Positions 1 through 5,196 of a stretch of DNA of 5,205 nt are shown one piece after another. Numbering within the stretch: position 1 is the first letter of the stretch; every line of letters starts with the position of its first letter. This DNA is from CAYSBA01 sp964429075 [NCBI: uncultured bacterium] (lineage in GTDB: Bacteria > CAYSBA01): positions 1-5,205 of the forward strand of contig CAYSBA010000113.1 in assembly GCA_964429075.1 (NCBI GenBank), in the 5' to 3' direction. Made by a program: the position numbers and the translations under genes. The notes under the pieces are model-generated. The model was not told where the DNA came from and made no database searches. It saw only the letters and a program-made list of their open reading frames with translations.

Positions 1-6
1 ACCTCC
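1..6 (-). promoter_or_regulatory. Shine-Dalgarno of a leftward gene starting outside the window
   Basis: Read on the minus strand, the first six bases are GGAGGT, a near-perfect ribosome binding site pointing left. It lies just downstream of the divergent promoter at 23-51. The start codon would fall a few bases beyond the left edge, so the gene itself cannot be seen. The call rests on the pairing of promoter and SD. Confidence 0.4.
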
Positions 7-22
7 ACACAAATACCAAAAA

Positions 23-51
23 ATAATATCAGTAATAGATCAAAAATACAA
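23..51 (-). promoter_or_regulatory. Divergent sigma70-type promoter reading left
   Basis: On the minus strand TTGTAT (51-46, 4 of 6 matches to the -35 consensus) is followed after exactly 17 bases by TATTAT (28-23, 5 of 6 matches to the -10 consensus). Transcription would begin near base 16 and run off the left edge after a short AT-rich leader ending in GGAGGT. The AT-rich background makes chance matches to -10 easy, but correct spacing plus a downstream SD supports the call. Confidence 0.45.
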
Positions 52-84
52 TAGTCTGACTTTGAGTTTTTTATCCTTTTTCCC

Positions 85-116
85 TTGACATAATTTAACG
101 ATTATGAAAATAACAT
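85..116 (+). promoter_or_regulatory. Promoter of the SCP2 / CoA-transferase operon
   Basis: TTGACA at 85-90 is a perfect -35 hexamer. No -10 sits at the ideal 17-base spacing: GAAAAT (106-111, 15-base spacer) and TAACAT (111-116, 20-base spacer) each match the consensus at 4 of 6 positions. Transcription would start about 15-25 bases before the ATG at 140, giving a very short leader. The region 1-127 contains no gene; it appears to be a bidirectional promoter region with a T-rich stretch at 66-83. Confidence 0.45.
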
Positions 117-129
117 AAAAAACTCAGAT

Positions 130-134
130 GGAGG
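130..134 (+). promoter_or_regulatory. Shine-Dalgarno GGAGG deciding the SCP2 start
   Basis: GGAGG lies 5 bases before the ATG at 140. An in-frame ATG at 128 overlaps this SD and has no ribosome site of its own, so 140 is the preferred start. The extra residues MEVS that the earlier start would add are probably not translated. Confidence 0.7.
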
Positions 135-139
135 TCTCT

Positions 140-475
140 ATGAATGAATTAACTCCAAAGGTTATATTCGAGGAGAAGATCAAAGAGAGGTTAGAAAATA
201 ATCCAGATCTTGCAAGTCAGATCAATGCTGTCTATCAATTTAATATCACCGGAGACCAGGGTGGCAATTGGTATATCGATCTAACACAGTCTCCTGGCAG
301 GGTTGAGCAGGGTACACACGCAAGTCCTGGTTGTACAATAACTGTAGGCGATAATGACTTTGTCGATATAGTCACCGGCAAATTGAATGCCCAGATGGCG
401 TTTATGACCCAGAAGCTACGCATATCTGGGAACATGGCATTAGCTCTAAAGTTAACAAGCATCCTGAAGGGATAA
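140..475 (+). CDS. SCP2 sterol-binding domain protein
   Basis: A 111-residue protein made of one SCP2 (sterol carrier protein 2) domain, about the full length of the family fold. It has no signal peptide or membrane segment and is therefore cytoplasmic. SCP2 domains bind fatty acyl-CoAs, sterols and other lipids in a hydrophobic tunnel and present them to enzymes. The C-terminal half carries the family hallmark: G-D-N-D-F then TGKLNAQMAF, KLRISGN and MALALKL, closely matching the C-terminal domain of animal SCP2 (TGK.N.Q.AF..KLKI.GNM.LA.KL). The N-terminal part (FEEKIKERLENNPDLASQIN) is a predicted amphipathic helix followed by a beta-strand pair, as in the family. It is first in a two-gene operon; the next gene begins 2 bases after its stop and is a racemase-like acyl-CoA enzyme. 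That suggests it carries the acyl-CoA or lipid substrate, but the ligand cannot be read from sequence. Confidence 0.9.
   Translation: MNELTPKVIFEEKIKERLENNPDLASQINAVYQFNITGDQGGNWYIDLTQSPGRVEQGTHASPGCTITVGDNDFVDIVTGKLNAQMAFMTQKLRISGNMALALKLTSILKG
466..472 (+). promoter_or_regulatory. Ribosome binding site for the TTG start at 478
   Basis: GAAGGGA lies at the 3' end of the SCP2 gene, within its last codons, about 6 bases before TTG at 478. It overlaps the upstream coding region, which fits translational coupling of the two genes. Confidence 0.55.
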
Positions 476-477
476 AG

Positions 478-1488
478 TTGCATAAAAGGTGCCTTCCTCT
501 CGAAGGTATTAGAGTATTAGATTTTTCAAGGCATCTTCCAGGGCCACTGACCACAGCCTTTCTTGCTGAGCTTGGTGCAGAGGTTACAAAGATAGAAGAT
601 CCAAAAAGGGGTGATCCTACAAGGTGGTTTGGAGGCAAAACAGATCAACCGGGTACATTCTATCGTTCCCTAAACCATAGAAAAAAGATTATCAATCTAG
701 ATCTCAGCTCATCGGAAGGACAGAAAAAGGCCAGAAATTTGGTAGCACAATCTCGAATTGTGGTAGAATCCTTCAGGCCGGGGATCATGGCTAAATGGGG
801 TCTTGGTTTTTCTGATATCTCCAGAAAAGGGCTTATCTATTGTAGCATAAATGGCTTTGGCAGTGGATCTAAAAAGGACCATTCCGGACATGATATCAAC
901 TTTCTTGCCCTCTCAGGACTACTCTGGCTCAACCGTACAAAAGAGGGAGTGCCCATAATCCCTGGATTTCAGGCCGCAGATGTGTGTGCTTCGCTTTTAG
1001 CAGTAATCAATATCCTTGCTGGCCTCCTTTTAGATCCAGAAGGAGAAAGGGATCCTATTCATCTAGAAATTACAGCCACCGGTTCAGCTCCACTTCTTGC
1101 ACTGTTATATTACTCTTTTTTAAAAGATGGTCTGGTAAATGATGATGAGCCATTCATTTTGACTGGGCCACTTTCAAACTATAATGTCTATCAGACCAAA
1201 GATGGAAGGTGGATTTCTCTTGGTGCCCTTGAAGATAAGTTCAGGCACCGTCTGGCAGAGGTTCTCAAAATAGATCCTTCTTTTGTGGAGGATGTTAATA
1301 AATTAAAGGATATATTCCTGTCTGAGGACCTTGATTACTGGATGTCTCTTTCTGAAAGATTCGATCTATTGATAGAGCCTGTCTTAAAGCCACTGGAGGC
1401 AATTGAAAAATTAAGGAAAATAGGAATTTCTCTCTTCAAAGGTGATCTTTTTAAAATACCTGTATCAGAATCACTTAAAAAAAGCTAA
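478..1488 (+). CDS. CoA-transferase family III protein, alpha-methylacyl-CoA racemase-like
   Basis: A 336-residue cytoplasmic protein of the CaiB/BaiF (family III CoA-transferase) superfamily. The N-terminus PLEGIRVLDFSRHLPGP, then AELGAEVTKIEDP.RGD, and VVESFRPGIMAKWGLGF (residues ~95-111) are superfamily signatures. The racemase-type motif GHDINFLALSG (His138, Asp139) is followed 30 residues later by Asp168 in FQAADV. This matches the His126/Asp156 spacing I recall for M. tuberculosis MCR, where these residues deprotonate and reprotonate the 2-carbon of 2-methylacyl-CoAs. Glu252 in LGALEDKF falls near the MCR Glu241 position, and the Gly-rich loop of formyl-CoA transferase is absent. Asp168 is also the nucleophile position in true CoA-transferases, so transferase activity is not excluded. 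The start is TTG: the N-terminal motif begins right after it and no closer ATG or GTG exists. The C-terminus is short, ending soon after PVLKPLEA. It follows the SCP2 gene by 2 bases. Confidence 0.87.
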   Translation: MHKRCLPLEGIRVLDFSRHLPGPLTTAFLAELGAEVTKIEDPKRGDPTRWFGGKTDQPGTFYRSLNHRKKIINLDLSSSEGQKKARNLVAQSRIVVESFRPGIMAKWGLGFSDISRKGLIYCSINGFGSGSKKDHSGHDINFLALSGLLWLNRTKEGVPIIPGFQAADVCASLLAVINILAGLLLDPEGERDPIHLEITATGSAPLLALLYYSFLKDGLVNDDEPFILTGPLSNYNVYQTKDGRWISLGALEDKFRHRLAEVLKIDPSFVEDVNKLKDIFLSEDLDYWMSLSERFDLLIEPVLKPLEAIEKLRKIGISLFKGDLFKIPVSESLKKS

Positions 1489-1498
1489 CCTATTGGCT
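1477..1498 (-). terminator. Weak intrinsic terminator of the kelch operon, straddling both convergent stops
   Basis: On the minus strand AGCCAA (1498-1493), loop TAGG, then TTAGCT (1488-1483) can form a 6-bp stem with one C-A mismatch, followed by six T residues (1482-1477). The stem includes the stop codons of both convergent genes. It is short and not GC-rich, so efficiency would be modest. No comparable structure was found for rightward transcription out of the CoA-transferase gene. Confidence 0.35.
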
Positions 1499-2986
1499 GG
1501 TCTGTGGAAATGGAACGCCAAAAAGTTCACTGAGTTTAACGGCCTGACCGGCTGAATCCTGACCACCAATAATGAGCATTGTGTTTCCATCACCACCTAT
1601 CAAAACCACACCAGGGGCCTTTCTTGGTACTGCCATTGTTGAGCTATACTCTGTGGTTATAAATTGTCCACTACCTGCTGGATCCTGCTGGATAACAACA
1701 GCATTACCGTAGACCCCAGAGGCAGTTTTACCGCCAACTATCACAACCCTACCATCTGGAGTTGCAATAGCACCCATCTCAGACATGGGTTGGGGGAGTT
1801 TTTTTGTTTGTACCTGAAAAGAGTGCCCACTCCATACCTCAACTGTATCAAGATAACCATCATCATTTTCGCCGCCTGCAATGACTACTGCATAAGAATT
1901 GCCAAACTTTACACTCTCTGCAATATGATTATATCTTGCTTCATTCAGATTGTTCGTAAAAGGCGCCATGGTCTGGCTCTCAAAGATAAACACATCAACA
2001 CTGTCGGTAGCACCAGAAGGGGTCTTACCACCTATTACCATCACCCTTGTGCCACCGGGTCTATACAATGTGGCTGTATGATATGCCCTTGCCACACTCA
2101 TGGTGTTCGATCCAAGTCTGAATTGACCAGTATCTGGATTGTACACCTCATAGGTGTTGAGAATATTACCACCATCAGTTTCGCCACCGGTTATAAGCAC
2201 ATATCCGTTTCCAAGAAGGGTTGCTGTATGATGGGCCCTTCCAACATTCATCTGGCCGGTTGATACAAAGGTCTTTTTTTCAGGATCATATAGTTCAGCT
2301 ACTCTTAAGTATGTCTTCTGGTTGTTGATAAGGGTAATCCCACCAGTAATAAGGACCTTACCATTTGTAAGCTTTGTAGCTGTATGAAAGGCTCTCGGTA
2401 ACTGCATCTGTATCTTCTCGAAGGTACCTTTGTTGTGATCGTAAAGGTATGCATTGGCAGAATAACTTGTGCCGTCAAAACCGCCAGCAATCAATACATC
2501 ACCATTGGATAGATTTGTTACAGTCATACCGTAAAAACCTCTATTTGCCTCCGGCACGGTACATGTCCCTGTCTGACCATTTGTAGTCTGAGCAAATTCA
2601 CCATGTCTTAACATTATCACATTTAAAGAGGCTGTATCGCTACTACTGTCTTCACTTAAATCGAACCTTGAAGAATTTCCTATGATCTGAGGTACCTTCT
2701 GCGATGCTGAGGTATATCCCTCTGCACCAAAGATATAGGAGTCGTTAACGGGCAGCTCCGGTATGCTACAGGACCCGGAAGAGACTGAGCATGTTGTAGA
2801 AAGGGTCTGATTTACAACCCCTTTTGCATAGATCCTCATGACTTCTATACCTGAAAATAGATTCTGATTTTGATAGGTACATGCAGGTTTCAGGTTTACC
2901 TTGATCTTCATGGTGCCACCACCACAATTGGCTAATAAGAATAAACCTGTAGCTAAAATATATGTTATTCTCTTACCAGGTAACAT
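1490..2986 (-). CDS. Kelch-repeat beta-propeller lipoprotein
   Basis: A 498-residue secreted protein. Residues 1-20 (KR n-region, hydrophobic TYILATGLFLLAN) precede Cys21 in LLAN-CGGG, a plausible lipoprotein signal; Asn at -1 is atypical. Gly at +2 (no Asp) fits outer-membrane sorting if E. coli rules hold. Residues ~25-145 form a beta-rich domain with four further cysteines (36, 66, 73, 142). Residues ~150-495 hold seven kelch-type repeats, each with a GG pair (168, 215, 267, 319, 371, 418, 474) after a hydrophobic strand, and mostly followed by a Y-D-P/F segment and 'R.-HTAT'. That count fits one seven-bladed propeller, a binding platform with no catalytic signature visible. ATG at 2986 is chosen because GGGTGA lies 5 bases upstream; GTG at 2995 would add 3 residues but lacks an SD. 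The gene overlaps the TPR-PEGA gene by 14 bases. The ligand is unknown. Confidence 0.85.
   Translation of the reverse strand: MLPGKRITYILATGLFLLANCGGGTMKIKVNLKPACTYQNQNLFSGIEVMRIYAKGVVNQTLSTTCSVSSGSCSIPELPVNDSYIFGAEGYTSASQKVPQIIGNSSRFDLSEDSSSDTASLNVIMLRHGEFAQTTNGQTGTCTVPEANRGFYGMTVTNLSNGDVLIAGGFDGTSYSANAYLYDHNKGTFEKIQMQLPRAFHTATKLTNGKVLITGGITLINNQKTYLRVAELYDPEKKTFVSTGQMNVGRAHHTATLLGNGYVLITGGETDGGNILNTYEVYNPDTGQFRLGSNTMSVARAYHTATLYRPGGTRVMVIGGKTPSGATDSVDVFIFESQTMAPFTNNLNEARYNHIAESVKFGNSYAVVIAGGENDDGYLDTVEVWSGHSFQVQTKKLPQPMSEMGAIATPDGRVVIVGGKTASGVYGNAVVIQQDPAGSGQFITTEYSSTMAVPRKAPGVVLIGGDGNTMLIIGGQDSAGQAVKLSELFGVPFPQTSQ
2073..2398 (-). repeat. DNA-level repeats encoding adjacent kelch blades
   Basis: On the plus strand GCTGTATG recurs at 2073, 2223 and 2379, 150 and 156 bases apart, each with similar flanks (for example GCTGTATGATATGCCCTT and GCTGTATGATGGGCCCTT). 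These encode the HTAT junctions of kelch repeats 2, 3 and 4. The period equals one blade of 50-52 residues. Confidence 0.7.
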
Positions 2987-5189
2987 CAAGCTCACCCTTT
3001 TCTATCTTAGATCCAGATAGCATCAATACCACACCGGCGGTTACGCCTGCAGCAAGTACAACAGATCCGGCAATAATCCAGAAAAGAGAAGTTGAGTAGA
3101 ATGGTTTGGATCTTTTCTGTTCCTCTATGGGGACAGCCTCTTCAATAGGTTGTCTCTGTAAGTAGGGCTGACTGGCTGAAGTCTGCTGATTATATGCCTG
3201 ATACTGACCCTGCTGAACCCTATTTGGATATTGACCATAATTCATCCCAGGTTGCTGTGACGGGTATGATGTAGCCTTTGGTCCAGAAGTAGAAGTAGTC
3301 ACAGTACCTCTTTTCTTTATAATCAAAACCTGACTCTTTCCACCTCGTTTGATTATAATCCTTTTTACACCACCTTCAGTCGGTTGAGATGCAGCTGGAT
3401 TCACCACCGGTGGTTGTGTTGTTTTAGTGTTGTTTGTCTCAAGTGGTGGTGGAGGTGGTAATTCAATATCTGGTGGAGGAGGTGGCAGCTGTGTTGCTGC
3501 AGGTGCAGGAGAAACACTAGGTGTGGCTGCGTTTGTCTGTGGTTGTGGAGTGATAGTCTTTTGTACTGGAGCAGGTGCTGGCGTATATGATGGTCTCTTT
3601 GGTGTTTTTGGGGCAGCTGGTGCTTTAAAAAGATCTGGCCTGCCCACAGCTGGTGGAACACTTGGTGCAGGTTTTGTAATTGGGCCCTTTTTCTGATTTT
3701 GTAGTTTCTGCCTCTTCATTGCCTCTCTTTTGTAGAGGGATATATATGCTGGCTTCTTTTTTTTGGGTTTTTCAACCATCTTGGGTGCCGGTTTGGCCGG
3801 TGCAACAGGAACTGCCGGACCAATAGAAGGAGAAGGTGTTGCAGCCTTTGGGGTCGTTGGTATTGGGGCTGCAGGTGCAGGTGTAGAAGGGACAGGTCCT
3901 GTAGCAGGTGTTGCTGGAGCACTATAATGGCTTGTTGTCTGGGGTTGAGGAATATTTAGCTTTCTCTCTGCAGGTGTAGTGGCTGCAGCACTTACAGCCT
4001 TTATCTTGTTTTGCTCTTTGAATTTGTTATATACCCTTATGACTGCTCCAGACAACATAGGTTTGAAGCTCTTGACCTTCTTTTCAAGATCCCTGCCTAT
4101 ATTGTAGATCTCCTCTGCTACTCCAAATAACTCAAGGTCAAGGTTGCCCTGGACAAGTCTTACTAGTTTCCTTCTTGCACTACTGTACAGTAGTGTTGCG
4201 ACAACATATCCATTTTTCTCCTTGTATATGCCACCAAAGATAATATAGCTTGCGCCATACTTGTGTGCCAGCCTCTTGAGTGCCATCTTTGTCTTGTAGT
4301 TGATGCGGTTTCTTACCACATGTGAGGCCACCACCCCTTCATCACCCATTAGCTTTACACCGCCTCCGAGTTCGAGTTCTATTTTCTCTGTACGATTTGC
4401 TCTTACTCTTGCAACTGTTCCGCTTGAGTCAAAGTTTTCCTTTTCGACAAGGATGTAGTGGTTACCGGGGATAAGATCCTTTACAAGAAGTGGGGTGGTA
4501 CCTCTTTTTTTACCATCCACATAGAGCTGAGCACCGGATGGGATGGTGGTAATCTGAATAGAGCCTTTAGATGAATGCAACAGGGCACTCCTTCTCTTTT
4601 CATATATTCTGATGAATGCAGCAGGAAAGATAGAGCCATTTAATTGAAAGTCTGGATTCAGTGCCACTACCTTATCTATTATATCCTGACCCTTTGCATC
4701 ATTTCCAAGCCTATAATAGGTTGAAGCCAGAATGGCAATACATTCAACAGCCCTATCTATTTTATTTCGATAATGCATAGAGTTTTCAAAAAGAGTAAAT
4801 GCCCTTTTAAATTTATTTAAAGCACTTGAAAAATCCGATTTAAGCAGATCCTTTTTACCCATGTCACAGAGTTCCAAGGCCTGATTGAACTTCTCTTCCG
4901 CCAGGTTTTTTTTATTTTCACCTTTATTGCTTTTTATCTTTTTTAGCTGTGGCTTAATAAGCTTGAAATTTTTAACAGATTTGACCTCATCATAGAGGGC
5001 GTCGGTTGCCTCAACAAGTGCCTCCTGAGGAGCCTTTGCATGAATGGCCTGATAGGGTATGACAAGGATAGATACCTTACCTGCATATGCAACGTCTACA
5101 GGAAGATAGGTCATACTCAGTACAATCGAGAAAGATAAAATGTATGATAGAAATTTTTTTAGCCCTGTTTTCTCAAAAGCCTGCATCAT
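2973..5189 (-). CDS. Secreted TPR-PEGA protein with long Pro-rich linker and C-terminal membrane anchor
   Basis: A 738-residue protein, probably periplasmic and inner-membrane anchored. A signal peptide (1-36) with KK, a hydrophobic core and a signal peptidase I-like site AYA|GK comes first. Residues 38-80 (VSILVIPYQ...FKLIKPQ) resemble the first half of a TolB-N/CsgG/FlgO-type domain. Residues ~95-200 are helical with TPR-like spacing (AL..F..A, A..Y..LG). Residues 208-275 are a PEGA domain: GSIQITTIPSGAQLYVDG then GTTPL, IPGNHYI. Residues ~296-350 (LAHKYGASYIIFGGIY) look like the missing half of the first domain. Residues ~400-605 are Pro/Ala/Thr-rich with a Lys-rich island (475-501) and two PPPPP runs (569-583). 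Residues 607-628 are a basic duplicated motif and ~641-680 are Gln/Tyr-rich. A membrane helix lies at ~702-725. PEGA domains are thought to bind surface or peptidoglycan-associated partners; no enzyme motif is visible. ATG at 5186 has better SD spacing (6 versus 3 bases), so either start is possible. Confidence 0.85.
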   Translation of the reverse strand: MMQAFEKTGLKKFLSYILSFSIVLSMTYLPVDVAYAGKVSILVIPYQAIHAKAPQEALVEATDALYDEVKSVKNFKLIKPQLKKIKSNKGENKKNLAEEKFNQALELCDMGKKDLLKSDFSSALNKFKRAFTLFENSMHYRNKIDRAVECIAILASTYYRLGNDAKGQDIIDKVVALNPDFQLNGSIFPAAFIRIYEKRRSALLHSSKGSIQITTIPSGAQLYVDGKKRGTTPLLVKDLIPGNHYILVEKENFDSSGTVARVRANRTEKIELELGGGVKLMGDEGVVASHVVRNRINYKTKMALKRLAHKYGASYIIFGGIYKEKNGYVVATLLYSSARRKLVRLVQGNLDLELFGVAEEIYNIGRDLEKKVKSFKPMLSGAVIRVYNKFKEQNKIKAVSAAATTPAERKLNIPQPQTTSHYSAPATPATGPVPSTPAPAAPIPTTPKAATPSPSIGPAVPVAPAKPAPKMVEKPKKKKPAYISLYKREAMKRQKLQNQKKGPITKPAPSVPPAVGRPDLFKAPAAPKTPKRPSYTPAPAPVQKTITPQPQTNAATPSVSPAPAATQLPPPPPDIELPPPPPLETNNTKTTQPPVVNPAASQPTEGGVKRIIIKRGGKSQVLIIKKRGTVTTSTSGPKATSYPSQQPGMNYGQYPNRVQQGQYQAYNQQTSASQPYLQRQPIEEAVPIEEQKRSKPFYSTSLFWIIAGSVVLAAGVTAGVVLMLSGSKIEKGELDVTW
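2992..2997 (-). promoter_or_regulatory. Ribosome binding site of the kelch gene inside the TPR-PEGA gene
   Basis: GGGTGA (2997-2992, minus strand) precedes ATG at 2986 by 5 bases. It lies within the last codons of the upstream gene, so ribosomes finishing that gene at 2973 would be positioned to restart. This favours ATG 2986 over the upstream GTG 2995, which overlaps the SD. Confidence 0.55.
3317..3358. repeat. 11-bp perfect inverted repeat within the linker coding region
   Basis: TTATAATCAAA (3317-3327) and TTTGATTATAA (3348-3358) are exact reverse complements separated by 20 bases. The right arm overlaps a 10-bp palindrome, GATTATAATC (3351-3360). The arms encode the two halves of the duplicated basic motif (IIIKRGG and VLIIKKRG), so the symmetry may come from short repeated Ile/Lys codons. 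Confidence 0.75.
3445..3485 (+). repeat. Pair of 14-base G-rich direct repeats
   Basis: GGTGGTGGAGGTGG (3445-3458) and GGTGGAGGAGGTGG (3472-3485) differ at two positions. They are the complement of the two PPPPP-encoding runs in the TPR-PEGA gene. Each has five GG doublets, which could form a weak two-layer G-quadruplex on the template strand; proline codon use explains their presence. Confidence 0.6.
4178..4195. repeat. 18-bp perfect palindrome inside the TPR-PEGA gene
   Basis: CACTACTGTACAGTAGTG reads identically on both strands with no central spacer. It encodes part of LLYSSA (residues ~332-337) of the PEGA protein. Nine pair constraints give about 1 in 262,000 per position, or roughly 0.02 expected in this window under equal base use, so it is longer than chance would usually give. 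Its role is unknown; a dimeric regulator site is one possibility. Confidence 0.85.
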
Positions 5190-5192
5190 TTA

Positions 5193-5196
5193 CTCC
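5193..5196 (-). promoter_or_regulatory. Shine-Dalgarno of the TPR-PEGA gene
   Basis: GGAG (5196-5193, minus strand) lies 3 bases before ATG 5189 and 6 bases before the adjacent in-frame ATG 5186. The second ATG has the more usual spacing. Only 16 bases of upstream sequence are available, so no promoter can be assessed. Confidence 0.55.

Noticed and set aside
128-139. Earlier ATG for the SCP2 protein
   Set aside because: The GGAGG ribosome site lies downstream of this ATG, so it cannot serve it; the ATG at 140 is correctly spaced.
1664-2263. Plus-strand open frame of 199 codons opposite the kelch gene
   Set aside because: It is fully antisense to the well-supported kelch repeats, has no convincing ribosome site, and its Cys/His-rich product looks like a frame shadow of the repeated GG/HTAT codons.
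3403-3414. 12-bp palindrome ACCACCGGTGGT
   Set aside because: About one such palindrome is expected in a window of this size, and it lies in repetitive Pro/Gly-complement codons.
3427-3696. Plus-strand Gly-rich frame of 89 codons resembling a glycine-rich protein
   Set aside because: The GGGGG runs are the complement of proline codons of the TPR-PEGA linker. No SD, and the low complexity explains the openness.
3401-3922. Two minus-strand His/Leu/Gln-rich frames within the linker region
   Set aside because: They are out-of-frame readings of the Pro/Ala/Thr-rich coding sequence; long openness comes from codon bias (CCA, GCA, CAA), not from a gene.
4183-4190. LexA-like CTGT/ACAG half-sites in the 18-bp palindrome
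   Set aside because: The half-sites abut directly, whereas the E. coli box needs 8 bases between them, and the site is inside a coding region far from a start.
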